This document shows positions 40,641 through 52,668 of a stretch of 64,000 nucleotides of DNA, one piece after another; position 1 is the stretch's first letter; every line of letters starts with the position of its first letter. Position numbers and translations under genes: made by a program. This stretch comes from Micropterix aruncella (taxonomy: Eukaryota > Arthropoda > Insecta > Lepidoptera > Micropterigidae). The notes beneath the pieces are model-generated. The model was given only the letters and a program-made list of their open reading frames with translations, did no database searches and was not told the DNA's origin. The stretch covers positions 37,886,859-37,950,858 of the forward strand of contig OX155950.1 in assembly GCA_944548615.1 (NCBI GenBank). Reading direction: 5' to 3'.

Positions 40641-41565
40641 TATTTTATTTTTATTTATTGCTCCACAAAAAAAAATACACCGTTAGCACTTAACATTGAT
40701 TGTGTTGCTCCTAACTAGGCAGAGCCTGTTCTAAGGAGAACACCAATACAAATGATTAAAAAATACATACTAAAAATAAAAAATTGAATCAAATCAAGTT
40801 AAATTCCAAACCAAAAATATATTTTTTTTTAATCAAATCAAGTTAAAATGAAATTCTCACTACACCAAAATAATATTAGAACTATAGACAAGTAATACTA
40901 AATAATAATAATAATAATATATAATAGCAATAATAAATAATCATTTATAATAATAACTAATAATATATAAGAATTAATAAAAATACCTGTATAAAATAAA
41001 TAGAAAATAAATATATTTATTTATTTTAAAATTGTGATGAATGTTTTCTCGGTCTCTCTCCTACCAAGGTTTATTAACCATGATGTAAGGTGATATTTTT
41101 GTTGTTTGCTGCTAATTTCCAATATGTTCTCTTTACTCATGATATTAACCATTCTTGGAGCAAGAAAGCTGTAATGACGTTGTCCAAAAGACGTTAGACG
41201 TTTCGGCACTTCAAAGTTTCCCTTATAACGACCTGATCTCTCCCTGTTTTCCGGAGAAACACAATATTCGTCTTCATTGTTGTTTTTAAGATGAATTATT
41301 GCTTTGAGGCAATACAACTGCCTCAAATCAAGCAATTGTGCCTCAACATACAGGTCGTCAGAAGGATAACGCCTAGGCTTCCTTAACATGATTTTAATTA
41401 TTGCCTTTTGGACAACGTTCACTTTCTGGAGGAGGGTTTTTCCGCAAGCTCCCCATCCAAGTATACCGTATGTCATTAAAGATTGGCATATAGCGTAATA
41501 TATAATTTTTAAATAGGGCAGGCCGAGAATATCTCGCAATTGAATAAATATATAAATCAGTTTAA
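40641..41565 (-). mobile_element. 5'-truncated LINE inserted in the tandem-unit array
   Basis: The coding part is at 41539-41021. A 3' untranslated region rich in AATAAT and ending in T-rich repeats on the plus strand (TTTATTTTATTTTTATTTATTG, 40640-40661) completes the 3' end. The host array is interrupted between CTGTGCTGTT and CGTTAAGGAGTCCCCTCG, which is continuous in other copies, so the insertion point is clear. Confidence 0.7.
41021..41539 (-). pseudogene. LINE RT C-terminal fragment
   Basis: 172 codons begin 'MRDILGLPYLKIIYYAICQS', then 'LMTYGILGWGACGKTLLQKV', 'VQKAIIKIM', and 'PSDDLYVEAQLLDLRQLYCL'. This is the post-palm segment of non-LTR RTs (the Y..Q..L.YGI..WG motif followed by LQ..Q..AI). 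It stays open to the stop, so the copy is fairly young, but it lacks the endonuclease and catalytic palm. Confidence 0.75.
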
Positions 41566-41910
41566 ACAGATCGTTAAGGAGTCCCCTCGTTGGGAGCGAA
41601 CCCTGGATGCAGCAGCCATGTCATGGTAAAACTTAGAACGGGCTATCATAACTGAATGAGTATACAAAATCTCGTCTCTGTGCTGTTGACCGTTGAGGAG
41701 TCCCCTCGTGGGGAGCCAACCCCGGATGTAGAATTAGGTCATGCTTACCATAAAAAATTGCATAATCATCGGAATTGATCCAACATGTAAATTTTCAACT
41801 GTATATGATACTATTTGGGGAGTTCCTTCAATTCCTTATGGATCCCATCATCAAAACAGGATACAACCGAATTTATAACCTCCTCCTTTTTTGAAGTCGG
41901 TTAAAAATGT
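41566..41910 (-). repeat. Tandem-unit family, reverse copy (right part and terminus)
   Basis: Two units (from CGTTAAGGAGTCCCCTCG), then the leader (reverse of GTTGGTTCAGTTCC) and the terminus AACCTCCTCCTTTTTTGAAG followed by TCGGTT. It shows the whole order: terminus, leader, tandem units. Confidence 0.75.
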
Positions 41911-43095
<1,185 letters not shown>

Positions 43096-43143
43096 TATAT
43101 CCGGCACAGAGGGCAGGAATTATATGGCATTATTTTACACATA

Positions 43144-44158
43144 TCTATACTAATATTATAAAGAGGTAATGTGTGTACGTTTGTTAGTTTGTATATAGGG
43201 AATAATGTCCAAAACTGCTTATCCGATTAAAAAAAATTCTTTCACTAATAGGTAACTACATTATCGGGTACTGCTAGAAGCTCTATTTTGTTGTGATAAA
43301 TAATAGTTTTCAATATGAAATCACGATATTTGTAAATCAAGACGGACAAAATGAGTTGGTGATGTGCTTTAACGGTGTGCGCTGACGAAACAGTTTGGTA
43401 TATTTGAAAACTGGTATATAAGCAAAAACGTCGGAATCAAAGAGATCTATAAAAAAGTTCGCAACAGCATATATCTAACTTTTATATTTAAGCTACAATA
43501 ACTGCTTTTATGTTTCAAAAAAATAAGTGGCGCCCTCTGTCGGAATTCGCGTGTACCACTACGATGAATTCCGTTGAGAGCTTCATGCACGCCACACTAG
43601 ATGTCGCTACAAGTCAGCCGCGCCCCTTGTGAGCAATGAAAGCAATTGTTGGAAGTTTCATGTATAAAACAACGCCTTCCACAGGAGCGAAGCCGCGGGC
43701 AATATTTTCTGGGATCCAATATGCAACATTTCAAAGAAAAGCAAGCTGGCCGAAGTATTATGTAAATAAACATAATACTATTTGACGAAAGCACTACGGC
43801 ACATAAGAGAGGTAATGAAGCATTAAATAGAACTCTATAGGACGTAATAAACAACAATAATTTGATGAGTGGTTTAATAGTATTACTATTATAGCTGGAG
43901 ATATTCGTCAAACTTTACTAGTCAAACTTATCTTTAAACTTTGCCAAAAGGAATGCGCACTGATGAAATTAAAGGATGCCTAAAAAGGTCCCATTTACGG
44001 CCCTTTATAAGAATTATAAATTTAACTGAAAACATGAGAGTGCATCTGAGACATATATCTAGAGGTAGCGTTTCAAAGAGCAAATAAACGCCAAACTACT
44101 TAAATATAACAACTAGATTCAAAACTCTACGCGAAGCAAAGACGCGGGTAACAGCTAG
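43144..44158 (+). mobile_element. Non-autonomous Helitron, plus strand
   Basis: Begins TCTATACTAATATTATAAAG after A (43143) and ends GGTAACAGCTAG before T (44159). A CGCG/CGCG stem (44130-44147) lies 10-30 bp from the 3' end. 1015 bp. The middle (about 43530-43690) contains GAAGCCGCGGGCAA, like a second Helitron-type end, so a smaller element may be nested within. No Rep/helicase. The frame 43597-43911 on the minus strand has no family features. Confidence 0.85.
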
Positions 44159-44514
44159 TATAAAATAATGTCATTACCATCTTTAATAGTTACTTTCAAC
44201 TAAGAACAAGTTTTAGTGTATATTATAAAACCATGAAAACAAAATAAATATATTAAAAGGATTAAAAAACACGACTGTCGTTACCAAAAGTGATCTACTC
44301 TATTTATAATTATTTTTAGTACGGTTTTTTATTAAAAAAAATTAGTTTATATAATCATCCATAATAATACATATATGTATATATTTTCGGAATGTACAAA
44401 TCAGACCTTTAATTTGACACTTAACAAGGTATATTTATGTTAATTTATTGACATTTGGAGATTTGTATATTTAGACAACTATTTACTTGATATTTGGATA
44501 GGTAAGTTTTGGAT

Positions 44515-45755
44515 GGTATGGAATCCGCAGGTACAGAAATCGGAAAGTGTCGATAGGTTGAGAGCCGAAAGCATTACGTGAATGTTCTACAGCTGAGCCC
44601 GCAGCTCTAATATTTGGAAAGTGTCGAGACGCTGAGAGCCGAGAGTTGATGAATCACAACCTTCTGCTCTCGATCCCTAGTCACAGTAGTGATTTCTTCT
44701 CGCACTCCTTCTCCCTACGTGGAGCCCATCTCTGGAATACTTTACCCGCGACCCGCACGTATACGGATAGCACCGAGTTTGTTTTGCTTTAAACTCAGGC
44801 TCAAAGAACACTTGAATCCAGGCTCATAAACTATTCCCTATCCCCCCCCCCCCCCCCCTATTGCATCGTGTGCGTCATTATAGGTTTACTGTATGTTTTT
44901 TTATTAAATTTATGGTTTTTACTGAATTTAAAAGTTTGATTGCCTTTATAATTTAAATATATTAGTTTATCTTATTTTTACCGCATAACATTTTATTCCA
45001 ATAGGTTAAGGTTAGCTGTAAGATATTGATTTTAGGCATTTTAGCTAACCTTTTTGATTAAGTACAAAAAAACGTTTAATTATTATTATTATTAAATTCT
45101 CAGGCTAAGCTCACAGGTATAGAATTTGAAAAGGGTAGAGACGCTGAGATCCGAGTACTGTTGCATCACGTACATATGCTGAGGTTGAGATCATAGGTAT
45201 AAAAATATATTGTGTCAATACATGGAGGGCCAGGACTCGATGCATTACATGTATATTCTGAGGCTGAGCTCGAAGTTTTAGAATTTGTAAAGTGTCGAGA
45301 GCCAAGAACTGGTGCATCACGTGTATATACTATGGCTGAGCTTGCAGTTCTACCATTTGGAAAGTGTAGAGAAGTCAGGCCCAAGAGTCAATGCACCGAG
45401 TGTATATTCTGAGAATGAGCTCGCAGGTCTGGAATTTGGAAAGTGTCGAGACGATGAGAGCCGAGAGCTAAAGCACACGTGTGTATTCTGTAGCTGAGCT
45501 CGCAGGTATAGGCCAGGAGTCGATGCATTACGTGTATATTCTGAGGCTGAGCTCGCAGTTTTAGAATTTGTAAAATGTCGAGGTGCTGAGAGCCGAGGCC
45601 TGATATATCACGTGTGTATTTTAAGGCTGAGCTCGCAGGTCTAGAATTTGGAGGGTGTCGATAAGTCGAAGGCCGAGAGTCAATGCACCAGGTATATATT
45701 CTGAGGTTGAGCTCGCAGGTCTAGAATTGGGAAAGTATCCAGAGTTTAAAAGGTT
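44515..45755 (+). repeat. ~80-bp minisatellite, about ten degenerate units
   Basis: The unit approximates GAGGCTGAGCTCGCAGGTCT, then AGAATTTGGAAAGTGTCGAG, ACGCTGAGAGCCGAGAGTC, and GATGCATCACGTGTATATTCT. Units vary in length and order, and some contain CACGTG. Short frames on both strands (45111-45827) come from the repeat. The array is interrupted by a LINE fragment at about 44655-45094. Confidence 0.85.
44655..45094 (+). pseudogene. LINE C-terminal fragment inside the minisatellite
   Basis: Reads 'LLLSIPSHSSDFFSHSFSLR', then 'GAHLWNTLPA', the F..R....WN.LP segment close to the end of many LINE polyproteins, with a frameshift and stop near 44790. It is followed by a poly-C tract (44845-44860), a 3' untranslated region and an (ATT)n tail near 45080-45094. 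The host minisatellite resumes as TTCTCAGGCTAAGCTC. Confidence 0.65.
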
Positions 45756-46084
45756 AAGACTTCCTTGTAATAAATAATTATAATTATTTGAGAAGATACA
45801 CATAATGAACGAGACACATAATTGCATTTATTAATGGTATGCAGCTGTCCAGCTTCGTGTTGTCCGAACTTATCAAATTTAACGAACGTATTGAAGAGTT
45901 TAGACGAATTTTAATTAATTGAAAAATCTTTATTGCATATTGGTACTCAAATTTATTTTAGTAGTTTTATTACATATATGTAAGTAAGTAGCAATAACGA
46001 GCGTGATAAATGTTTTAACTAACAGAAACCTTTAAAAAGAGAAGGCATTATAAAATCGACGTTCGACCGAAATTTAGACAGCCA
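45756..46084. other. AT-rich intergenic DNA
   Basis: Nothing recognised. Confidence 0.4.
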
Positions 46085-46585
46085 GCGTCCTGTCGACCGC
46101 TGTCGACCTATAGAGTTGTTAACTACTACGGGCGAAACCGCCACCCCGTGAAGGTATATCGATAAGATCATTATTTTAACCTTGAAGTGAACGCAGACTC
46201 AGAATACATCGGGCTGACCTCACGCCCTCACCATCAGATTTGACTGAATGTCTCTGTCCTCCCGTCTGGTTGCAGGTACGAAGTCGCTTGCGCGAATGGA
46301 TCGCGGACCGTCGCGCCCTTTGTCCGCCTTAAAACGTATCGTTTCAAGAGCAGTTCACATCAGGTCATAAACTACTAACGCTTGTTAGGAATCGTATGAA
46401 ACCAAGCCATTTCCAGACCTTCCCCGTTATTCGCCGGAATGCACAGAGGAATGGCTAACCGCCCGAGATCTTCCCCAGAGAAATTGATCCCAAGGGAAAC
46501 AGAGTACTATCCAGGATAGTTCCTCTTCGACGAGGCTACCAGAAAAGGGTTGAACCGTGAGTTGAGCCGATTTAAGGTAACAAGC
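46085..46585 (-). repeat. G-family copy 4 (reverse)
   Basis: Reverse-order blocks: GTTGTTAACTACTACGGGCG (46116), CTCACGCCCTCACC (46220), AGTCGCTTGCGCGAATGG (46280), GATCGCGGACCGTCGCGCCC (46300), CGTTATTCGCCGGAATGCAC (46424). Diverged from the copies at 14240 and 51800. Confidence 0.6.
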
Positions 46586-47315
46586 AGGTCATACTTTATC
46601 AGTGGTAACTTGTAAATGGCTCTAAGCTTCCTATTTTTGTTCACTACAAAATTATTGGCTGTAAGTTATCCTTAAGAAAATAAAATAAAATAAATAAAAA
46701 TAAAATACAGCTCAAGCTGCACGAAATTAGCTGCAATCGCGATCGACCTATGCCGACTGCCGACAATTGCACCTCCTTTCATACCCTCTTCCCCATTCCC
46801 CTGACAAATTATTATCACAAGATTTCTGGATCTACCACTGTATATAGCTTCCTCTACAATTGGATATACCAAGAAAGCAAGACTTACAGCCAATACGTAG
46901 AGACGTAGTCAGAAGTGCTGCAGCGCTGAATACAAAGTTAATTGTGAGAAAGATTCTCTCGTCTGGCCATAGAGCGCAACGGCGCGCGCGACGCAAAATT
47001 ATCTGCTACAGACAATGTTGGGCCGGGGAATATTTAGCGTCTCTGTTATCGAGTCTAGAAATTACGAGCGCCTTTGTTCGCTGTTAGCGATGCCATTATC
47101 TGAGTGAACAAGCAAGTTGCTTTTGTAAAATACCGCTAAATACACGTTTCCTCTCGGCACTGCGCGGCGGCGCAGCAGCCATTTTAATAAATTCAATATT
47201 AGCTTATATAATTAAATAATTAAAAGTGGTAAATCGAATTTTAATTATTTATTTATAAAGCAATTCACAAAAAAATATTTATTTATAAAGCAATTTCATA
47301 AAACTTTAAACTAAA
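46586..47315. other. Intergenic, no gene recognised
   Basis: Opposing frames at 46672-47087 have no family features. A GC-rich patch at 46975-47000 and another at 47160-47180 stand out from the AT-rich surroundings. ATTTATTTATAAAGCAATT is repeated at 47248 and 47279. Confidence 0.35.
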
Positions 47316-47996
47316 CTAGCTGGCCCGTGCCCACTTCGTTGGGAGGTAAAACTTTTTACTTGTGATGAAATTATGAGTGTGGTTCGGTTAGTACTGAGTG
47401 CTATGATTTATTTCCTGACTGCCAAAAGAAGGGTTATATTTTTACTGCAAATGTATGCATGTATTTGCATGCCAATTTGACTATATTACCGTTATTTGTG
47501 AGTGTCGTCTTGTGAGTGTCTTATCTCCTTTTATGCAGTAAAAGGGAATAGTCGATAAATTTACTTATTTCGATTAAAATTCATAATTGTTGATAATATG
47601 ACCAATAAACGATTTAAATTATTGGACCTAACGATTTAAAATATTTTTTTAATATAAAAAACTACTTTTTGTGACTTAAATATAAAATTTATGCATATGC
47701 TGTCGCTGACTTTTTGTAGGCTATACAACTTTTCTCTAGAACTCATCATATATCTCTCATCGTTAAAGCAGCGTTCGTAAGAAACTTTTCATTCGACCGT
47801 TTTTTCTCCGACTTACTTTGCAAATCCAACTACGACGAAGAAGTTTTTTTATTTTTCGGATTAATATATAGTCTATGACACTCACAAATAACGTGGCTTT
47901 CTACTGGTAAAAGAATTTTCCAAATCGGTTCAGTAGATACAGACATTACTTCCTACAACCTCACAAACTTTACCTCTTTATAATATTAGTATAGAT
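47316..47996 (-). mobile_element. Non-autonomous Helitron, copy 2
   Basis: Close relative of 19335-20081, on the minus strand: 5' TCTATACTAATATTATAAAG at 47996 and 3' ..GGGCACGGGCCAGCTAG at 47316, flanked by A (47315) and T (47997). 681 bp; several internal deletions relative to copy 1. Confidence 0.85.
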
Positions 47997-48509
47997 TACA
48001 GGAAATGAGACCCTTATAAGATGATGTTTATTGTCCGATATCGCCCAACTAAGCGGCGCTTGTGCTTGGACGGACATTCTATAAACACAGTAGGTACCTA
48101 TACATTATAAAATATAAAAGTTAAAAAACAAAATCACAAATAAATAAGTAAAAAATATAAAAAGGAATAAATAAAATGATCAAAAATATGGTAGTTTGAA
48201 ATAATAAATTTAAATAATCATAACCAAATAATAATAATAGGACCATAAAAAAAAGAAATTTAACCAGATATAAAAACCAAAATCCATTTAAAAAAAAAAG
48301 AAAGTGAATAAATAGCACTAAAATAAAAATAATAAAAACAATAATGATCGTAGACTCATAATCATAAAATAGTAATCGGGTATAACAATAACTCAAATGC
48401 CAAATAACATAGTTTGATCAAGTATAAGGGTAAAAACAGTTACAATAATCGTAATCGTCATAGTTATAAAAATATTCGGAAACAAATACTCTGTTAAATA
48501 TTTTCAAAT
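47997..48509. other. A-rich low-complexity DNA
   Basis: 48120-48420 is very A-rich. The long minus-strand Phe/Leu/Ile frame there is compositional, not a gene. Confidence 0.5.
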
Positions 48510-48780
48510 AGATTTCTTGTCATTAAGTGTATTACCATCACATAGCAGCCTCTTCTTTAACTCTTTTTTAAAGACTTGCTGACTGGGTGACTCTTTTATA
48601 CAAACAGGGAGGATGTTATACATTTTCGGCTTAATTTAAGAGAAATGTCATTGACGAAAAGTTGTTCTCATGCACATTCATGTAATCTCCAGCTGCTCTC
48701 CTGGTTGTTAATGTTTGTTTCGACTTCGGTGGATTGTTTCCGTACGTAGATGAATTCAAATAATTTTAGCATATACATAA
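48510..48780 (-). pseudogene. LINE C-terminal tail fragment
   Basis: On the minus strand one frame reads 'KPKMYNILPVCIKES' and 'FKKELKKRLLCDGNTLNDKK' then a stop at 48514. The K.YN.LP..I / F...LKK.L pattern is that of LINE polyprotein ends. Upstream pieces ('NNQESSWRLHE') are frameshifted. Confidence 0.6.
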
Positions 48781-49536
48781 TAACCTAACGCTTAAAAAAA
48801 AAATAATAAGTAATCAATTACATATCGAGTGGTGCAAAATATTGATATATTTGAATGCACTTGCTCCTACCTAGATATAAAGCAATACCTTGACATGGAT
48901 TAACCTTAATTACAAATACCTCGAAATTACAAAAAAAACTCCACGAAATGTCAGACTTCACATCAGACTATTGGAAGCGACAACATATCAACAACAATTA
49001 TATTTTAAAAACATACCTAGCATGATAGTTTTTTAAATGCAATATTGTTAAAATGATAATTATCCAAATAAATGAATGCCGGGAAATTATTAAATACATA
49101 AAATAGATTTAATGAAATACTTGTCTTGGGTATATATGTGTAATCGTATATGTATACGAAATACTTGTATTATTAACTTAAGTATAGCTTAGCTGGTAGA
49201 CATTGCCTCAAGGCATAAAAGCTCCTTTTTATAATACGGTTTATTAGGTCCACCGCTATGTATCATGCATAAATAACCTGTAATGGAATATAAGGAACCG
49301 AATTTCAACCACTTCTGATTGTCGTATCAATATGAAACTTGATATATATGACGATAAAATAATATGGTACGGTATAGTATTATAAGCACCCCACACTTTT
49401 ACACTCAAATAATATAGTTAATTAGAAACATGGCTTACATTAAGTCCGTTATGGGGTAAATAGTGAGAACAGATTAATTAATTATTTTTTCCTTTTTAGT
49501 TATTTACTTATAAAAATTATTTATAAAGCTATTTAC
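48781..49536. other. AT-rich intergenic DNA
   Basis: No gene recognised. Confidence 0.4.
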
Positions 49537-49540
49537 TTAA

Positions 49541-50071
49541 CCCTTCGGCTACGTAACGATCAAATTTGGTTGCACATCAGAACACCGTTGACTACGTAAC
49601 GACCAATATTGGCAGCTTCCTCCCGGAGCGCACAGTAATATTATTTTCTAATTCGAACGCATCCTAAAATCCATACCAAATATCTCATTATTACCACAGA
49701 TATATAGACGGCCGCTAGAATAATTTAATTTCTCGCGCAACATTTCACGAATATTTCTGGTAAAATTCCATTGTAAAACATCTTTTTTTTTTTCGAGAAA
49801 TCATCAAAATTATTATTGATTTTTATGAGCATTTTATCTAAATGTTTTTTTTATGTAAATAAGCAATTCGAAATATTACCTTTGATAGAGAATCTGATAA
49901 AGATCACGACAGTATTTACAATTTCTCAATAGGGTTCCGTAGTTTTCCGTAAGACAAGAACAAGTTAGAAATGCCGAGTTTTTTTTTTTCACTTTTTCGA
50001 CCTCATATTTTTTCTCATACTCTCATTGGCATGCCGCGGTATGATATGAAATTATGCCGCTACTCGAAGGG
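49541..50071. mobile_element. TTAA element with paired subterminal motifs
   Basis: 531 bp between TTAA at 49537-49540 and 50072-50075. Ends CCCTTCGGCTACGTAACGAT and, inverted, CCCTTCGAGTAGCGG. Two motifs ACGTAACGATCAAATTTGG and ACGTAACGACCAATATTGG lie about 42 bp apart near the left end. This is the same arrangement as in the 34474 element although the sequence differs. No coding capacity. Confidence 0.75.
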
Positions 50072-50075
50072 TTAA

Positions 50076-50789
50076 ATAGCTATTTACTTATAAAAGTGTG
50101 TTTTTTAGTTTTTTCATCTAATGTTTTACATTGAAATTAAAGGTAATATTATAATTATTACTATTATTTTTATTGCGTTTTCAGAATGATCAATTATATA
50201 AGTTAGAATAAAAATAAGGCAAATGAAAATAAAATATCAAATCTAGCTTATGCCTTCGTTGAAATAAAATTTAAAATAAAATTTATATTATTAAAAAATA
50301 TTATAACAAAAAAAGCATTATAGTTACTATGTACTAAGATAACTTTCTATAATTTGACAAATATGTAACATACATTATTATTCAATGTGGAAGGTGGATT
50401 CAGCATATTAAATTTCATTTGTACTGCGTTCTTGAGTTTATATTTTAATGATTTATCAATTTATTATTGAAGTGTAACTGAGGTATGTAAATGAATATAA
50501 TCTTCTAAAAACAGATAAATTTATCTCATTGTTTATTTTTCTGGGTTTGTTTTTATTTACAGGTGAACATTAATTCATCTACGCCTACAATTCACCTCCT
50601 TAATAATTTTATAAGCTCGTATTGGAAATGTCTGCACTACTTATATAATCACGAATAATCATGAAAACTGAAAAACACATACGAATAACGTGCAAAATGC
50701 AAAAAAGTGACTTTTGTTACAGTCTTACCTATATGCGTTGCAATGTTTGACAATGTATCAATGGGTGTGTTTAAATCGCAATTTTTGGA
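50076..50789. other. AT-rich intergenic DNA
   Basis: No gene recognised. Confidence 0.4.
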
Positions 50790-51001
50790 TAGTAAAATAT
50801 ATTTTATATTTTGTTTGGTCATTTTGTTATTTCACCTGTTATTTGTTATTTGTCTTTGTCTCCATTTTGTTATTTGTTATTTGTCACCATTTTGTTATTT
50901 GTCCGCTCGGGGCGCGAGCGGACAAATAACAACACAACACCTGTTATTTGTTATTTGTCCATTTTGTTATTTGTCCATTTTGTTATTTGACCATTTTGTT
51001 A
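50790..51001 (+). repeat. TTTGTTATTTGTC minisatellite with a perfect 16-bp hairpin
   Basis: About ten variants of CATTTTGTTATTTGTC. In the middle, GTTATTTGTCCGCTCG (50894-50909) and its exact reverse complement (50915-50930) enclose a 5-base loop GGGCG. The array ends at the tail of an RTE-type LINE on the minus strand. Confidence 0.85.
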
Positions 51002-51510
51002 TTTGTCTTCTTCTTAGACCCTGTCCCATTTACTTGGGGTCGGCCTTCCTTGTCCTTCTCCCCCACTGAGCACGATCTTGTGCTGCGTCTGCGTCGAGTT
51101 GATCTTCTCTCAGGTCTTTATCAACCGTCGTCAACCAGGTATCGGATGGTCTTCCAAGAGCACGTTTCGTCGTTGGCAGGTCTAGCGCAAACTTCACCAT
51201 GTGATCATCTGGGCGTCGCTGGACGTGACAGTACCGCCGTAAGAGTCTTTCTTTGACTTTATCAATTATCGGAGCGACTTTAATACTTTCCCTTATGTAC
51301 TAATTTCGGATTTGTCTAATAGTGTGACACCCGCTGACCAGCGTAGCATGCGCATTTTTTATTTTATGTAGTTTATTAAGATGCTGTTTGTTAGTCTCCC
51401 AACATTCTAATCCATACAAGACAGCAGGTCTAATGGCTGTCTTATACATTTGCCCTTTTATTGATAGGGGCATTTTTCTGTATCACGTAACGCCTGTTAA
51501 TTGTCTCCAA
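51002..51510 (-). pseudogene. RTE-type LINE, 3' part
   Basis: Minus strand: 'MPLSIKGQMYKTAIRPAVLY', then 'GLECWETNKQHLNKLH', 'VKERLLRRYCHVQRRPDD', 'RALGRPSDTW', and 'AQDRAQWGRRTRKADPK' followed by a stop, then a GAAGAAGA tail. This is the K..IYK..VRP..LYG.E.W / GRP...W / DR..WR..ADP order of RTE-like RT C-termini. One stop and frame slips make it non-functional. Confidence 0.75.
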
Positions 51511-51799
51511 TATTTATTATTTTCTCTCCACAATTTAGTTATTTCATCTATCTAAGAAATATAAAAGATTTAGAAGTAAATGATCCGTGTGTGTTCCTTC
51601 CCTCGAAATAATGTAGTTTGATGTTTGGACAATGTTAGAGGATAAAGGGGACGGAAAATGTGATATTTCTGGGTTTCAGCGCTACATTTATTATATACCT
51701 ATGTGCTAATATCTCACATCCGTTTGGGATTTAAAGTTAGTAACAGGCTTTTCCGGATTCAGCCAAGCCGAAATAGAGAAGCCAAGCCGAAATAGAGAA
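51511..51799. other. Intergenic DNA
   Basis: Nothing recognised. AGCCAAGCCGAAATAGAGAA is repeated in tandem at 51761-51800. Confidence 0.4.
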
Positions 51800-52668
51800 C
51801 CGTCCAGGAGCGCCAGGGGTTTGATTCCCAGGGGAAACTGACCGCGGCCAAAGTCCTACCCAGGTGCGTGGAGGCCGTCAGATGGGTGTTGACGTCCTGG
51901 CGCTCCTGGACGGTCTGCGCACCGTGCGGCGCAAGCCAATCGATGGTGTACTCTGACTAACAACTTGCGGTGTCAACTACAATGGGCGAGCCCGTCACCA
52001 CAGGACGTTTTAACGATTTTCTCGTTCTATCGCCCTGCAGTGAACGTAGAAGACTTTGGACAGAACAAATCCAACGTCCAGCTACGTCACAACCCGCAAG
52101 AAGCCAACGCCTTACCGCGAGATAGCCAGTGTTACCTGGCGGGCCGACACTCGCGCCCTTGCTTCCAATTGTGACCAGATTTCTCCGGTCTCTCGACTCA
52201 GACCAGACTCTGACTAACAGTCGGGGGAGTCTGGGAACTGTATTGTTTCCTATAGAGCGGGGGTGGTTGCGTACCTTATGGCGACTGCTCTTGAAATGAC
52301 CATTGGCCATCCGATCCCGGTTCAGAGCCGGGCAAAGGACGCCTTGGTCCGCGATAGATTCGGTATACTCCGTTTCACCGCTTCGTAAGGGAGAGGCCCG
52401 CGCAAGCGACCTCGAACTCGGAACCAATCGAGAGACCGGAGAAATCTGGTAACAATTGGAAGTAAGGGCGCGAGTTTCTCAAGCCGCCGGGAAGTCATTC
52501 CTGGCTTTCTCGCGGTAAGGAGTTGGTCTCTTACGGGTTGTGGCGTAACTAGACGTCGGATTTGTTATGTCCAAAGTCTTCTACGCTCACTGCAGGACGA
52601 TAGAACGACTAATCATTAAAACGTTCTGTGGTGACGGGCTCGCCCGTTGTAGTTGACAACTCAATACG
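51800..52668 (+). repeat. G-family copy 5 with an internal inverted duplication
   Basis: The best-preserved copy. The right arm (52440-52668) ends GGGCTCGCCCGTTGTAGTTGAC. Its inverted duplicate occupies 51972-52200, with about 85 percent match over 230 bp. The duplicate lies between two direct copies of CTCTGACTAACA (51951-51962 and 52208-52219). The left side also contains a local inverted pair around GGCGCTCCTGGACGGT (51899) and ACCGTCCAGGAGCGCC (51801). Central blocks CCTATAGAGCGGGG and CACCGCTTCGTAAGG match the copy at 14240. Minus-strand frame 51957-52427 and others follow the repeat and are not genes. Confidence 0.75.

Noticed and set aside
48121..48396. 91-codon Phe/Leu/Ile-rich minus-strand frame resembling a membrane protein
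   Set aside because: It is the reverse of an A-rich low-complexity stretch; composition explains it.
50707..51256. Overlapping plus-strand frames of 71-120 codons
   Set aside because: They translate the TTATTTGTC minisatellite and the antisense of an RTE-type LINE.
51957..52427. 156-codon minus-strand frame
   Set aside because: It runs across the inverted duplication of the G-family. No domain is visible, and other copies do not keep the frame.
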